This document shows positions 34,804 to 43,889 of a DNA stretch of 64,000 bases, piece after piece (position 1 is the first letter of the stretch; each line of letters opens with the position of its first letter). The DNA is taken from the NCBI RefSeq assembly GCF_905397435.1, contig NZ_CAJPVI010000003.1:124001-188000 (forward strand), in the 5' to 3' direction. The notes under the pieces were generated by a model. The model was not told the origin of the DNA, did no database searches, and saw only the letters and a program-made list of their open reading frames with translations. Source of the stretch: Cupriavidus numazuensis. GTDB taxonomy: Bacteria; Pseudomonadota; Gammaproteobacteria; Burkholderiales; Burkholderiaceae. A program made the translations under genes and the position numbers.

Positions 34804-35902
34804 TCTCCCGATAAGCCACGGCGGCAACGGCGTGCATACGCCGGCGCTGCCGCTGTGGCGTCAGGCCGCATCGCAACGCGCGCGCGACCTGGCCTGGTGC
34901 ACGTTGTCCCCCCCGCTGCTTGAGACACTACCCGGCACCGCCAATGGCGGCGCACGCACGGCTCGCTGGCCTTCCGGCACCCAGGCCGCCTGGGAGCGCT
35001 GGCTCGAGCATGCCGATCCCGCCGGCCTCCCAGCCACCATTGGCGAACTCGCCAATGGCATTGCCGATGCCTTGCCTGAAGAGCCAGGACGCGCGCGAAG
35101 CCTGCGGCTGGGGCGCCATGCCGAGCGCCTGCTGCATTTCGCCCTGCGCCATGCGCAAGGGCTGGAACTGGTTGCCGCGAACGTGCCGGTGCGGCGCGCG
35201 CATGGCCATGGCATTCAGACGCTCGGCGAGCTCGACTTCGTCTGGCGCGATCTGGGCAGCGGCGAGGTCGTGCACTGGGAAATGGCCACCAAGTTCTACC
35301 TGATGGTCGATGCTGGCGGCACGCCGCCGCAGGGGCTGCGAGCGTTTGTCGGTCCCAACCTGGTGGACCGGCTGGGCGACAAGCTGGACCACATCGTGCA
35401 GCGTCAACTGCCGCTGGCCCGCACGGCCGAGGCGCAGGCGCTGCTGGGCCCTGCGGTGGACCGCAGCGAGGTATATCTGCTCGGGTGGCTGTTCTACCGG
35501 GATGGCCAGTTGCCGGCGGGGCTCGATGCGCTGGGCATTGCGCACAACCACCTGCACGGCTGGTGGTCCACGCTCGATGACTGGTTCGCTCGCGCCGCTT
35601 CGGCGCCCGGCACGCGCTGGTGCCGGCTGCCGCGGCCGGGATGGCTGTCTGGCGCATGGCTGGAGGAACGCGATACGGAAGACGCCGCGTCGCTGCGCGA
35701 GGCGCTGGCACAGCGCTTTGCCGATCCTGATCACGGCCACAGCTGGCGCCGGGAATCGCCGGTCATGCTGTGCGAACTGGAACCCGCCGGCGCACAGGCG
35801 CCGGGCTGGTGGCGCGAACGCTCGCGCGGATTCGTGGTGCCGCCGGGGTGGGAAGCCCGGGCGCGCGTGCGCGCCGCGGAGCCGGTGGAGGCGAGCGCCT
35901 AG
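34784..35902 (+). CDS. DUF1853-family protein
   Basis: A 372-residue conserved protein of DUF1853, without assigned function. Recognisable segments are GRHAERLLHFALRH, then TLGELDFVWRDLGSGEVVHWEMATKFYL, a pattern that recalls the PD-(D/E)xK nuclease fold (E..D..ExxxK: GELDF, HWEMATKF). That reading is an inference. It starts at GTG 20 bases inside the UDG gene, so the exact start could be further downstream. It is the last gene of the tsaB operon. Confidence 0.78.
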   Translation: MREPRPDLPISHGGNGVHTPALPLWRQAASQRARDLAWCTLSPPLLETLPGTANGGARTARWPSGTQAAWERWLEHADPAGLPATIGELANGIADALPEEPGRARSLRLGRHAERLLHFALRHAQGLELVAANVPVRRAHGHGIQTLGELDFVWRDLGSGEVVHWEMATKFYLMVDAGGTPPQGLRAFVGPNLVDRLGDKLDHIVQRQLPLARTAEAQALLGPAVDRSEVYLLGWLFYRDGQLPAGLDALGIAHNHLHGWWSTLDDWFARAASAPGTRWCRLPRPGWLSGAWLEERDTEDAASLREALAQRFADPDHGHSWRRESPVMLCELEPAGAQAPGWWRERSRGFVVPPGWEARARVRAAEPVEASA

Positions 35903-35929
35903 CGGTGCCTGGTCCACTGCGTCAATCGA

Positions 35930-35967
35930 AAAGCGCCCCCGTTCGACTGCGCCGCCGGGTGCGCTTT
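35930..35967. terminator. Bidirectional hairpin between DUF1853 and lplT
   Basis: AAAGCGC (35930-35936) pairs with GCGCTTT (35961-35967) and the stem continues with CCC/GGG after one mismatch. It sits between two convergent stop codons and has short T-runs on both strands. Confidence 0.5.
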
Positions 35968-35982
35968 CTCTGACGCAGCAGA

Positions 35983-37302
35983 CTAGTGATGCTTGTCCTC
36001 GCCGATCATGGCGAGCGAATTGAACGTGCGTACGTTGTACTTGTGCACCTTCATGACCAGCGCCATGGTGATGCAGATGAACAGGCCCAGCGCCACGATC
36101 ACGAGGCCGATCGGCACATTCAGCTTGATCAGCAAGGCATACAGGCACAGCATCAGCAGCACCGATACGTTCTCATTGAAGTTCTGCACGGCGATCGAGT
36201 GGCCGGCCGACAGCAGCACGTGGCCGCGGTGCTGCAGCAGTGCGTTCATCGGCACCACGAAATAGCCGGACATGGCGCCCACGATCATCAGGAATACATA
36301 GGCAATCGCCATGTACAGCGGCATGTGCAGGCCCAGCAGGTCGACCATGACCTGCGGCATGGCGTCCTTGGTGTAGAAGGCCATCAGCATCACGGTGGCG
36401 CCCATGGCCACGCCAAAGGGCAGCACGGACAGCGACTTGCGCAGCGGAATGCGCGCCGCCGCCATGATGGCGCCAACCGCCACGCCGACAGCGACCACGG
36501 CTTGCAGCAGGGCGCCCTGGGACAGGTTCAGGCCCAGCGATTTTTCCGCCCACTTCAGCACGATGAACTGCAGCGTGGCGCCCACGCCCCAGAACAGCGT
36601 GGTCACGGCCAGCGAAATCTGGCCCAGCTTGTCGCGCCACAGCGCGACAAAGCAGTCGCCGAACTCCGCGATCAGCTTGATCGGGTTCTTTTCCTGCTGC
36701 GGGTAGCGCGCGCCGGTGTCGGGAATGAACAGGTTGAAGATCGCGGCGATCACGTAGAACAGCATGATCACGACCATCGCGGCTTCGGCCGGCGTATTGA
36801 TGCCGGTGTCGAAGTACGGGATGTCAAAGCGCAGCAGCACCTGAGAAATGTGCACGGAGATCAGCGCGCCGCCGACCACTGTGCCCAGGATGATGGAGCC
36901 CACGGTCAGCCCTTCGATCCACCCGTTGGCCATCACCAGCTTCTCTGGTGGCAGCAGTTCCGTCAAGATGCCGTACTTGGCGGGCGAGTACGCGGCCGCG
37001 CCGAAGCCGACGACGCCGTAAGCCAGCAAGGGGTGCAGGCCGAACATCATGATCGCGCAGCCGACGATCTTGATGGCATTCGTGATGAGCATCACCCGGC
37101 CTTTCGGCATGGAGTCCGCGAATGCGCCGACGAAGGCAGCCAGGATGACGTAGGAGAGAACGAAGAACAACTTGAGCAGCGGAGTCATCCACTGCGGGGA
37201 ATGCAATTCAGTGAGAAGGGCGATGGCGGCGATGAGCAGCGCGTTGTCGGCCAGCGACGAAAAAAACTGCGCGGCCATGATGGTGTAAAAACCCTTCTTC
37301 AT
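35983..37302 (-). CDS. lplT: Lysophospholipid transporter LplT
   Basis: A 439-residue MFS-type inner-membrane flippase that brings lysophospholipids back into the cytoplasm for reacylation. It has about 11-12 predicted helices. Typical segments are MAAQFFSSLADNALLIAAIAL, AFADSMPKGRVM and YSPAKYGILTELLPPEKLVMANGW. The frame is open to an ATG at 37467, which would add 55 residues of no clear character. The start at 37302 begins the first helix as in E. coli LplT, so it is preferred, but the ribosome-binding site is weak. The acyltransferase/acyl-ACP synthetase partner aas is not nearby. Confidence 0.88.
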   Translation of the reverse strand: MKKGFYTIMAAQFFSSLADNALLIAAIALLTELHSPQWMTPLLKLFFVLSYVILAAFVGAFADSMPKGRVMLITNAIKIVGCAIMMFGLHPLLAYGVVGFGAAAYSPAKYGILTELLPPEKLVMANGWIEGLTVGSIILGTVVGGALISVHISQVLLRFDIPYFDTGINTPAEAAMVVIMLFYVIAAIFNLFIPDTGARYPQQEKNPIKLIAEFGDCFVALWRDKLGQISLAVTTLFWGVGATLQFIVLKWAEKSLGLNLSQGALLQAVVAVGVAVGAIMAAARIPLRKSLSVLPFGVAMGATVMLMAFYTKDAMPQVMVDLLGLHMPLYMAIAYVFLMIVGAMSGYFVVPMNALLQHRGHVLLSAGHSIAVQNFNENVSVLLMLCLYALLIKLNVPIGLVIVALGLFICITMALVMKVHKYNVRTFNSLAMIGEDKHH

Positions 37303-37778
37303 GCTTTCGACTTTGTCTCCATCGCGTTCTGCGTGCGCTATGGGAAGGGCTACGCCCATCGGCGTGGCCATGGTTTGTTGCAGGGGACCCTGAGCTGCGG
37401 CCTTGTCGAATTGTGTCGCATGCTTGGCACCGGGGCGCCGCGCGGTTTGCCTGACCGTCATTGACATATTGCTTCGCGTTTAGAACATGGCCTTAGCGTC
37501 CGGCTTTATATCACGAAAACACGACAATCCTGAATCCGCAAAGGCGCCAGTTTGACAGCGGGAGCGCGCTGCGATTCCCCGGGATTTGCCGGTCGTCGCT
37601 CCAGGATGTGTTCAAATAACGGCTGCGCATCGCTGACCGCGGACCGGGTCTTCCCTGATCTGGTGCATACGCCGCTGAAAGTGACGCCCGGTGGTATCCG
37701 GTGACGCCCGCATCACGCCGCGGCGTCTAGAGGATTCCTTCCACCGGCAGCGATGCATGCCTCGCGAGATGTGACTTC
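37303..37778. other. Divergent control region between lplT and alr
   Basis: About 475 bases if the shorter lplT start is right, or about 310 if the longer one is used. A 10-base direct repeat GTGACGCCCG occurs at 37681 and 37701, near alr. No convincing promoter pair or gene was recognised. Confidence 0.4.
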
Positions 37779-38900
37779 ATGCCAAGACCGATCCACGCCG
37801 TCATCCATCAACCCGCCATTGCGAACAACCTTGAGGTCGTCCGCCGTCACGCCCCCGGTTCCCGCGTATGGGCCGTCATCAAGGCCAATGCCTACGGCCA
37901 TGGGATCCGCCGTGTGTTCGCCGGCCTGCGTGGCACGGACGGCTTCGGGCTGCTCGACCTGAACGAGGCCGTGCAGCTGCGCGACCTCGGCTGGCAAGGC
38001 CCGATCCTGCTGCTGGAGGGTTTTTTCCAGCCGCAGGACGTGCCGCTGCTTGAACAATACCGGCTCACCACCGCGGTGCATTGCGACGAGCAGCTCCGGA
38101 TGCTGGAGATCGCACGCCCGAAGGGCCCGCTGGCGATCCAGCTCAAACTCAATACGGGCATGAACCGGCTGGGCTTCCAGCCGTCGCAGTACCGCGCGGC
38201 GTGGGAGCGCGCACGCGCCATGCCCTGCGTGGGCAGTATCGTCCACATGACGCATTTTTCCGATGCCGACAGCCCGCGCGGCATCGCCCATCAGATCGAG
38301 GCTTTCGACACGGCCACGGCGAACCTGCCGGGCGAGGCGAGCCTGTCGAACTCCGCCGCGGTCCTGTGGCATCCCGAGGCGCACCGGGCGTGGGTGCGGC
38401 CTGGCGTCATCCTGTATGGCGCATCGCCGACCGGCCGCGAGGCCGACGTTGCGGGCGTCGGCCTGCAGCCGGCCATGTCGCTGCACAGCGAACTGATTGC
38501 GGTGCAGGACCTGCAGCCCGGCGATACGGTCGGCTACGGTTCGATGTTTACCGCTGATCGGCCCATGCGCATCGGCGTGGTGGCCTGTGGCTATGCGGAT
38601 GGCTATCCGCGACATGCCACGGGTTGGGGCGAACACCGCGCTCCGGTGCTGGTGGACGGCGTGCGCACGGAACTCGTGGGCCGCGTGTCGATGGACATGC
38701 TGTGCGTCGACCTGGGGCCGTGCCCGAAGGCCAGGATCGGCAGTTCCGTCACCCTGTGGGGCCAGGGGCTGCCGATCGACGATGTCGCGCAGGCGAGCGG
38801 CACGGTGGGTTACGAGCTGATGTGCGCGCTGGCGCCTCGCGTGCCGACCACGGTGGCCACCATTACGGCGCCGGACAGCGCCTCGCCGCTGCTGGCCTGA
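37779..38900 (+). CDS. alr: Alanine racemase
   Basis: A 373-residue PLP enzyme interconverting L- and D-alanine for peptidoglycan. The PLP lysine is Lys35 in [13 protein letters not shown], and the second catalytic base is Tyr253 in [28 protein letters not shown] and [14 protein letters not shown] are family motifs. The length is normal (E. coli Alr 359). Upstream is lplT, divergent; radA follows in the same direction after about 90 bases with a hairpin between. It may be constitutive (Alr) or catabolic (DadX); no dadA is adjacent. Confidence 0.95.
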   Translation: MPRPIHAVIHQPAIANNLEVVRRHAPGSRVWAVIKANAYGHGIRRVFAGLRGTDGFGLLDLNEAVQLRDLGWQGPILLLEGFFQPQDVPLLEQYRLTTAVHCDEQLRMLEIARPKGPLAIQLKLNTGMNRLGFQPSQYRAAWERARAMPCVGSIVHMTHFSDADSPRGIAHQIEAFDTATANLPGEASLSNSAAVLWHPEAHRAWVRPGVILYGASPTGREADVAGVGLQPAMSLHSELIAVQDLQPGDTVGYGSMFTADRPMRIGVVACGYADGYPRHATGWGEHRAPVLVDGVRTELVGRVSMDMLCVDLGPCPKARIGSSVTLWGQGLPIDDVAQASGTVGYELMCALAPRVPTTVATITAPDSASPLLA

Positions 38901-38924
38901 GTGCTACCCTGACCGGATCCGTCT

Positions 38925-38956
38925 GACGGCCGGCTGCCATGTGGTGGCCGGCCGTC
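38925..38956 (+). terminator. Hairpin between alr and radA
   Basis: GACGGCCGGC (38925-38934) pairs perfectly with GCCGGCCGTC (38947-38956) over a 12-base loop; only a short TTT follows, so termination may be partial and radA may also be read from alr. Confidence 0.55.
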
Positions 38957-38989
38957 GCGTTTCCGCTACCCACTTTCGAGGATCTCCCG

Positions 38990-40354
38990 TTGGCCAAGAC
39001 CAAGACCGTCTACACCTGTACCGAATGCGGCGGCACCGCGCCGCGCTGGGCCGGCCAGTGCCCGCACTGCCAGCAGTGGAACACGCTGGTCGAGACCGTC
39101 GAGGAAGGCAGTACTGCGGGCAAGCGCTTCCAGCCGCTGGCGGCCTCGGCCACGGTGCGCAAACTGTCGGAGATCGACGCTGCCGATGTCCCGCGCTTTT
39201 CGAGCGGCATCGATGAATTCGACCGCGTGCTCGGCGGCGGGCTGGTCGCGGGCGGGGTGGTGCTGATCGGCGGCGATCCGGGTATCGGCAAGTCGACGCT
39301 GCTGTTGCAGGCGCTGGCCAATCTGGCCGGACAGCGGCGCGTGCTCTATGTGAGCGGTGAAGAATCGGGCGCACAGATCGCGCTGCGCGCACAGCGCCTG
39401 GGCGTGGAAAGCCCGACGCTCGGGCTCCTCGCCGAAATCCAGCTCGAGAAAATCCAGGCCACGCTGGAGGCGGAAAAGCCCGAGGTCGCGGTGATCGACT
39501 CGATCCAGACGCTTTACTCGGAGGCGCTGACCTCGGCACCGGGGTCGGTCGCGCAGGTACGCGAGTGTGCGGCGCAACTGACACGCATTGCCAAGAGCAG
39601 CGGGATTACGATCATCCTGGTCGGCCACGTGACCAAGGAAGGCAATCTGGCCGGTCCGCGCGTGCTCGAGCACATCGTCGATACCGTGCTGTATTTCGAA
39701 GGTGATACGCATTCTTCGCACCGGTTGATCCGCGCGTTCAAGAATCGTTTCGGTGCCGTCAATGAACTGGGCGTGTTTGCGATGACGGAGCGCGGCCTGC
39801 GCGGCATCAGCAATCCGTCGGCGCTGTTCCTGTCGCAGCACGAAGAGACAGTGCCGGGTTCCTGCGTGCTCGTGACGCAGGAAGGCACGCGTCCGCTGCT
39901 GGTCGAAGTCCAGGCGCTCGTCGACACCGCCAACGTCCCGAACCCGCGGCGACTTGCCGTGGGCCTGGAGCAGAACCGGCTCGCGATGCTGCTGGCCGTG
40001 CTGCACCGGCATGCCGGCATTGCCTGCTTTGACCAGGACGTGTTCCTGAACGCCGTCGGCGGCGTGAAGATCACCGAGCCCGCGGCCGACCTGGCCGTGC
40101 TGCTGTCAATCCACTCGTCGATGCGCAACAAGCCGCTGCCGCGCGGGCTGGTGGTGTTCGGCGAAGTCGGGCTGGCCGGGGAAATCCGCCCGAGTCCGCG
40201 CGGGCAGGAGCGTCTGAAGGAAGCCGCGAAGCTCGGCTTCACGCAGGCCGTGATTCCCAAGGCCAATGCGCCGAAGCAGAAGATCGACGGGCTGGAAGTA
40301 ATCGCAGTCGAGCGTATCGAGCAGGCGATCGACCGCGTGCGCCATCTCGACTGA
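38990..40354 (+). CDS. radA: DNA repair protein RadA
   Basis: A 454-residue RecA-like ATPase that promotes branch migration in recombinational repair. The zinc finger is CTECGGTAPRWAGQCPHC near the N-terminus. Walker A is GGDPGIGKST (Lys101), the RadA-specific motif is KNRFG (FKNRFGAVNELG), and the C-terminal Lon-like domain contains VGGVKITEPAADLAV. The start is TTG (LAKTKTVYTC) behind a GAGGAT ribosome-binding site; a longer ATG reading is rejected. The length agrees with E. coli RadA (460). Confidence 0.95.
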   Translation: MAKTKTVYTCTECGGTAPRWAGQCPHCQQWNTLVETVEEGSTAGKRFQPLAASATVRKLSEIDAADVPRFSSGIDEFDRVLGGGLVAGGVVLIGGDPGIGKSTLLLQALANLAGQRRVLYVSGEESGAQIALRAQRLGVESPTLGLLAEIQLEKIQATLEAEKPEVAVIDSIQTLYSEALTSAPGSVAQVRECAAQLTRIAKSSGITIILVGHVTKEGNLAGPRVLEHIVDTVLYFEGDTHSSHRLIRAFKNRFGAVNELGVFAMTERGLRGISNPSALFLSQHEETVPGSCVLVTQEGTRPLLVEVQALVDTANVPNPRRLAVGLEQNRLAMLLAVLHRHAGIACFDQDVFLNAVGGVKITEPAADLAVLLSIHSSMRNKPLPRGLVVFGEVGLAGEIRPSPRGQERLKEAAKLGFTQAVIPKANAPKQKIDGLEVIAVERIEQAIDRVRHLD

Positions 40355-40357
40355 GCG

Positions 40358-40930
40358 ATGGCCGATCTCATCGAAATCGACACGCCGCGCCTGCACCTGC
40401 GCCAGTGGCGCGATGCCGACGATGCGCCGTTTGCCGCGCTGAACGCCGACGCCGAGGTGATGCGCTACTTTCCCGCGCCGCTGAGCCGTGCGGAAAGCAA
40501 CGGCATGGCTGCGCGTTGCCGCGACAGGATTGACGCGCTCGGCTGGGGCTTCTGGGCATGCGAGCGCAAGGCAGATGGCGCTTTCATCGGTTTCGTCGGG
40601 CTCAATGTGCCGGCAGCGGCCTTGCCGTTCGCGCCATGCGTGGAGATCGGCTGGCGGCTCGCCCGCGAGGCATGGGGGCAGGGCTTCGCGACCGAAGCGG
40701 CTCGTGCGGCGCTGGTTGTGGGGTTTGAGCGGCTCGGGCTCGACGAGATCGTGTCCTTTACCGCGCTCGGCAACCGCCGCTCGCGGGCGGTGATGGAGCG
40801 CCTCGGCATGCATGAGGATGCGCTCGTGTTTGAGCACCCCGCGCTGCAGGCGGGTCATCCGCTTCGGTCACATTGCCTCTACCGGTTGCCTCGCGCCGAC
40901 TGGGAAGCCGCTACACGTGGCTGCGTCTGA
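40358..40930 (+). CDS. GNAT-family N-acetyltransferase
   Basis: A 190-residue acetyltransferase of the RimJ/RimL-like group. It begins IDTPRLHLRQWRDADDAPFAALN, with the acetyl-CoA-binding turn LAREAWGQGFATEAARA and the C-terminal NRRSRAVMERLGM. The probable substrate is a protein N-terminus or small amine, but it is not identified. The gene starts four bases after radA's stop codon and is likely co-transcribed with it. Confidence 0.87.
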   Translation: MADLIEIDTPRLHLRQWRDADDAPFAALNADAEVMRYFPAPLSRAESNGMAARCRDRIDALGWGFWACERKADGAFIGFVGLNVPAAALPFAPCVEIGWRLAREAWGQGFATEAARAALVVGFERLGLDEIVSFTALGNRRSRAVMERLGMHEDALVFEHPALQAGHPLRSHCLYRLPRADWEAATRGCV

Positions 40931-41095
40931 GCCTGCGGCAATCCGCCACAGGCGCGGATATGCCGTTTCCGTAAGTGGTCTCAGGGGACATTTCGGAAAA
41001 TCGGTAATAATGCCGACCAACAGCCGGAGCGGATCGCGTGCTGGCAACCTGGCAGCCGTGATCCCGCTCTGTTCATCGTTTATGCAAGCCCGTCT

Positions 41096-41581
41096 ATGCA
41101 AGCCAATTCCCGCGCCTATTTCCTGCTGATCTCCCTCATTTCATTCGGGCTGGTTGGCTTTGCGCTCTACCTCCAGTTTGAAAAGGGCTACCAGCCTTGC
41201 CCGCTGTGCATCATGCAGCGGTTCGCCTTTATCGGCATCGGGCTGTTCTCGCTGCTCGCGGTCATTGCCCAGAACACGCGTTCGCTGTGGCAGGGGCTCG
41301 GCATGCTGTCCGGCGTCGGCGGCATTGCCGTGGCCGTGTATCACGTGTCGCTGCTGCTGAACCCGAAGGCAAGCTGCGGCATCGATCCGCTGGAGAACTG
41401 GGTCAATGCCTTGCCCACGGCCAAGGTGCTGCCGCAGGTGTTCTATTCCGACGGTCTTTGCACGGCGCCGCTGCCGCCGGTGTTGGGCCTGTCCGTACCG
41501 GCCTGGTCGCTGATCTGGCTGTTCATCCTGACGCTGACGCTGGCGGTGGGGCTGATCCGGCGGGAGAAGAATTTCCGTTGA
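41096..41581 (+). CDS. dsbB: Disulfide bond formation protein DsbB
   Basis: A 161-residue four-helix inner-membrane protein that reoxidises periplasmic DsbA and passes electrons to quinone. The first periplasmic pair is Cys35-Cys38 (PCPLC) and the second is Cys94 and Cys122 (ASCGI, GLCTAP), as in DsbB. The arginine next to the quinone site (MQRFAF) is present. The upstream 165-base gap may hold its promoter, for example the AT-rich GGTAATAAT near 41003. No dsbA is next to it. Confidence 0.93.
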   Translation: MQANSRAYFLLISLISFGLVGFALYLQFEKGYQPCPLCIMQRFAFIGIGLFSLLAVIAQNTRSLWQGLGMLSGVGGIAVAVYHVSLLLNPKASCGIDPLENWVNALPTAKVLPQVFYSDGLCTAPLPPVLGLSVPAWSLIWLFILTLTLAVGLIRREKNFR

Positions 41582-41630
41582 GTCGGGCGCATCGTCTGTG
41601 TAACGGAAAGTTGGTTTCCTGAGCATGGGC

Positions 41631-42284
41631 TCACTTGGTGAGCTGTACTGGCTCAGTCTTGCCGGATTCCTGGCGAGCGGGTGCTTGGCGAGCAACCGTG
41701 TTCATTCTTGAAATCGCCGCTGCCGCTTGCGGATACTCTGAGTCGCAGTAGTTCCGGTCCTGCCGGATGATTGCCGATGCTTCGAAATATTCGATGGTCG
41801 CCTGAACCGTGAGGATTGGAGGTGCTGGCTCTCGTACTCGCGCAAGGAGTCGATTCGTCAGCATGGCGAAGACGTCTGCTATTGTTCTGCGAACTTCAGG
41901 TTGGCCTGGTGTTTGTCGACGTTCAACGTAGTGCTTCACAAAGACCGCTCGTACGGCTGTCGAATTGCTGATTGTGTCGTACTGGGCTGAGGCGACTTTC
42001 ATCATTGGCGATGCGCGTTCTCCATCGAACTCGTGAATCGCGTCCATTTTTGCGCCCAGAGACAACAAGCGATCGCACACCTTGTGATTCCCATATCGTA
42101 CGGCCATCTGCAAAGGCGTATCGCTACCGGACACATCGCGTTCTATCCTGTGCGCAAGAGTTTGATTGTGTTCCAATATCTCAAGGCATCCTTGCGTGTC
42201 ACCGCCCTTCAAGGATTCCTCAAAGGCATTCATTTCTGCACTGTGTCTGCCAAATATAAAACTGCTGAAGAATTCAACTAACAT
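41631..42284 (-). CDS. Ankyrin-repeat protein
   Basis: A 217-residue protein with about two ankyrin repeats. The clear one reads DTPLQMAVRYGNHKVCDRLLSLGAKMD (about 54-81), preceded by FEESLKGGDTQGCLEILEHN. The C-terminal half (about 100-217) is helical and unrecognised. The base composition is clearly lower in GC than in the flanking genes. It lies convergent to dsbB and in line with an O-antigen-ligase-like gene. Ankyrin repeats mediate protein contacts; no more can be said. Confidence 0.75.
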   Translation of the reverse strand: MLVEFFSSFIFGRHSAEMNAFEESLKGGDTQGCLEILEHNQTLAHRIERDVSGSDTPLQMAVRYGNHKVCDRLLSLGAKMDAIHEFDGERASPMMKVASAQYDTISNSTAVRAVFVKHYVERRQTPGQPEVRRTIADVFAMLTNRLLARVREPAPPILTVQATIEYFEASAIIRQDRNYCDSEYPQAAAAISRMNTVARQAPARQESGKTEPVQLTK

Positions 42285-42384
42285 TATTATTTTTTATCAT
42301 TCTGAGCGCTTCGCCGAATGGTGCTCGTTATCTGGGCTTGCCGCAAGCAGTTCAGTGATGAGGCCTGCGTGGGGAATGTGAGGC

Positions 42385-43608
42385 TCAAATTTCACGCTTT
42401 ATCGTGAGTTGTACAGGCGTGGTCGTCGCTGTCCACAAAATCGCGAGCGTAAAGGCATATAACATGACGCCATTCACATGGGTCAGAAATGCCTGCGTCA
42501 ATCCGAATATCAGATAAGACAGGCTTAACATGATTCCGGCGACAGCGTAGGGTTTTGCCTGTTCAGTGACGTGCCGGGTGCGGACTGCAAACAGGTAGAG
42601 CGGGGCAAGATAAAGTATCAGTACTGCGAACAGCCCAAGGATACCCCGCTTGACCCAGGCATCAAGGTATTCGTTGTGCAGATGACTGTGTTCTCCGACA
42701 ACGGCATCGACCTTGCCTTCATGAATCAGCCGTTGTACATCGTTCATGTAGCCTTGCTTACCCCAACCTAGTGCAGGCCTCTCTTTGATCAGCAAAATGC
42801 CTGTGCGCCACATCTCGAGGCGTGCTCCGACCGATGTGCGGGCATTGTGTTCTTTCGAATAGGCACTGCTTTCGGTGAAGGCCAGTTCTATGCGCTTCTT
42901 GACAGAGTTGTGTGGCGCTGCCTGGTAGAACATGACGGCGACCAGAACTGCAATGAGTCCGACCGCAAAGTGCCAAGCCTTCCAGACACGCCGATACTGG
43001 AACATCAGCACGGCGAGGCAGAAAGGCAAGGCTAGCCAACTGCCGCGACTGCCGGTGAAAAGGGAGCCAAGTATGCCGCAGACCGCCCCTGTGACGAGTG
43101 CTGTCATCCAGGCAGTGGCATGGCGTTGATTGCGTGCCCAATCGATCCCGGCAAGGCAAAGAGTGCCTAATAGAAGGCTGATGTTTCCATATTGAATGGG
43201 ATTGGTGAAGCCTTCAGCTCGCTCATGTAAAAGGACAAGGGTCTGCCATGCCGAGAATATGCCAGAACCGATTGCACCCGTCGCTAGTCCGCCCCAGATG
43301 GCAATGGGCGTTGGTGGATACTCCAGAAGCAGAAATATTGCTGGAATTGCCAGCAAAAAGCGTAAGGGAGCGTCATATTCGCGTCCAGGCGAGACCTGGA
43401 AAACGTTCATGAGGCAGGACGAGAAGAAATATATGGCCAGCGCTGCGATGACGACGTAGTCCGGCGTGGCGAGGTTCACCCGGCGCTGGGCGCGCATAAG
43501 GACGAAGCTGCCGAGCAAGAGCAAAACGGGGCCGACAGAAAATCCACCAGGTATGACTAATGAGATGGCAAAGAATATAAAGGTGGCAAATGACGTGTAG
43601 GCAAACAT
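42385..43608 (-). CDS. O-antigen ligase-like polymerase (WaaL/Wzy family)
   Basis: A 407-residue inner-membrane protein with about ten predicted helices. The large periplasmic loop has the Wzy_C-family pattern RTSVGARLEMWRTGILLIKERP, then GWGKQGYM and GEHSHLHNEYLDAWVKRGILG, with the conserved Arg and His-rich HSHxHN motif of O-antigen ligases. It would join a polysaccharide to lipid A-core, or ligate glycans to another acceptor. The GC content is lower than that of its neighbours and no LPS genes flank it, so it is an orphan, possibly acquired. The 281 bases upstream hold a short hairpin and nothing else clear. Confidence 0.85.
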   Translation of the reverse strand: MFAYTSFATFIFFAISLVIPGGFSVGPVLLLLGSFVLMRAQRRVNLATPDYVVIAALAIYFFSSCLMNVFQVSPGREYDAPLRFLLAIPAIFLLLEYPPTPIAIWGGLATGAIGSGIFSAWQTLVLLHERAEGFTNPIQYGNISLLLGTLCLAGIDWARNQRHATAWMTALVTGAVCGILGSLFTGSRGSWLALPFCLAVLMFQYRRVWKAWHFAVGLIAVLVAVMFYQAAPHNSVKKRIELAFTESSAYSKEHNARTSVGARLEMWRTGILLIKERPALGWGKQGYMNDVQRLIHEGKVDAVVGEHSHLHNEYLDAWVKRGILGLFAVLILYLAPLYLFAVRTRHVTEQAKPYAVAGIMLSLSYLIFGLTQAFLTHVNGVMLYAFTLAILWTATTTPVQLTIKREI

Positions 43609-43889
43609 TGAACGATTACATGGTCTTGCGGAATTGCGCGGCGCCAGTTCTCGCGGCGGAGCCGAGGGGATTGGGGCACTCCAGCAGGCTCGGCCTTTGT
43701 GAGGGGGCTAAGGCTCGGGCGTAAACCGATAATTGTCGGTTGGCAGGCTGCTGCATTGAGCCCTACTCAAGTAGGGGCGGTGGCCAAGCGGTGAGTTGCC
43801 GAATGGCGCGGATAGCGGTATGGAGAATTCCCGCGGAGTATTGTCTGTTGCGAAAGCGGAAGACGCAGCAACAAGGCGGGCCTGCACCA

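Noticed and set aside
35986..37464. 492-codon plus-strand open frame antisense to lplT
   Set aside because: His/Gln/Asp-rich composition typical of the complement of a membrane protein; LplT is unambiguous on the minus strand.
43771..43800. D-arm-like GGTGGCCAAGCGGTG upstream of the O-antigen-ligase-like gene, suggesting a tRNA remnant
   Set aside because: No acceptor, anticodon or T-arm follows, so a tRNA or attachment-site remnant cannot be supported.
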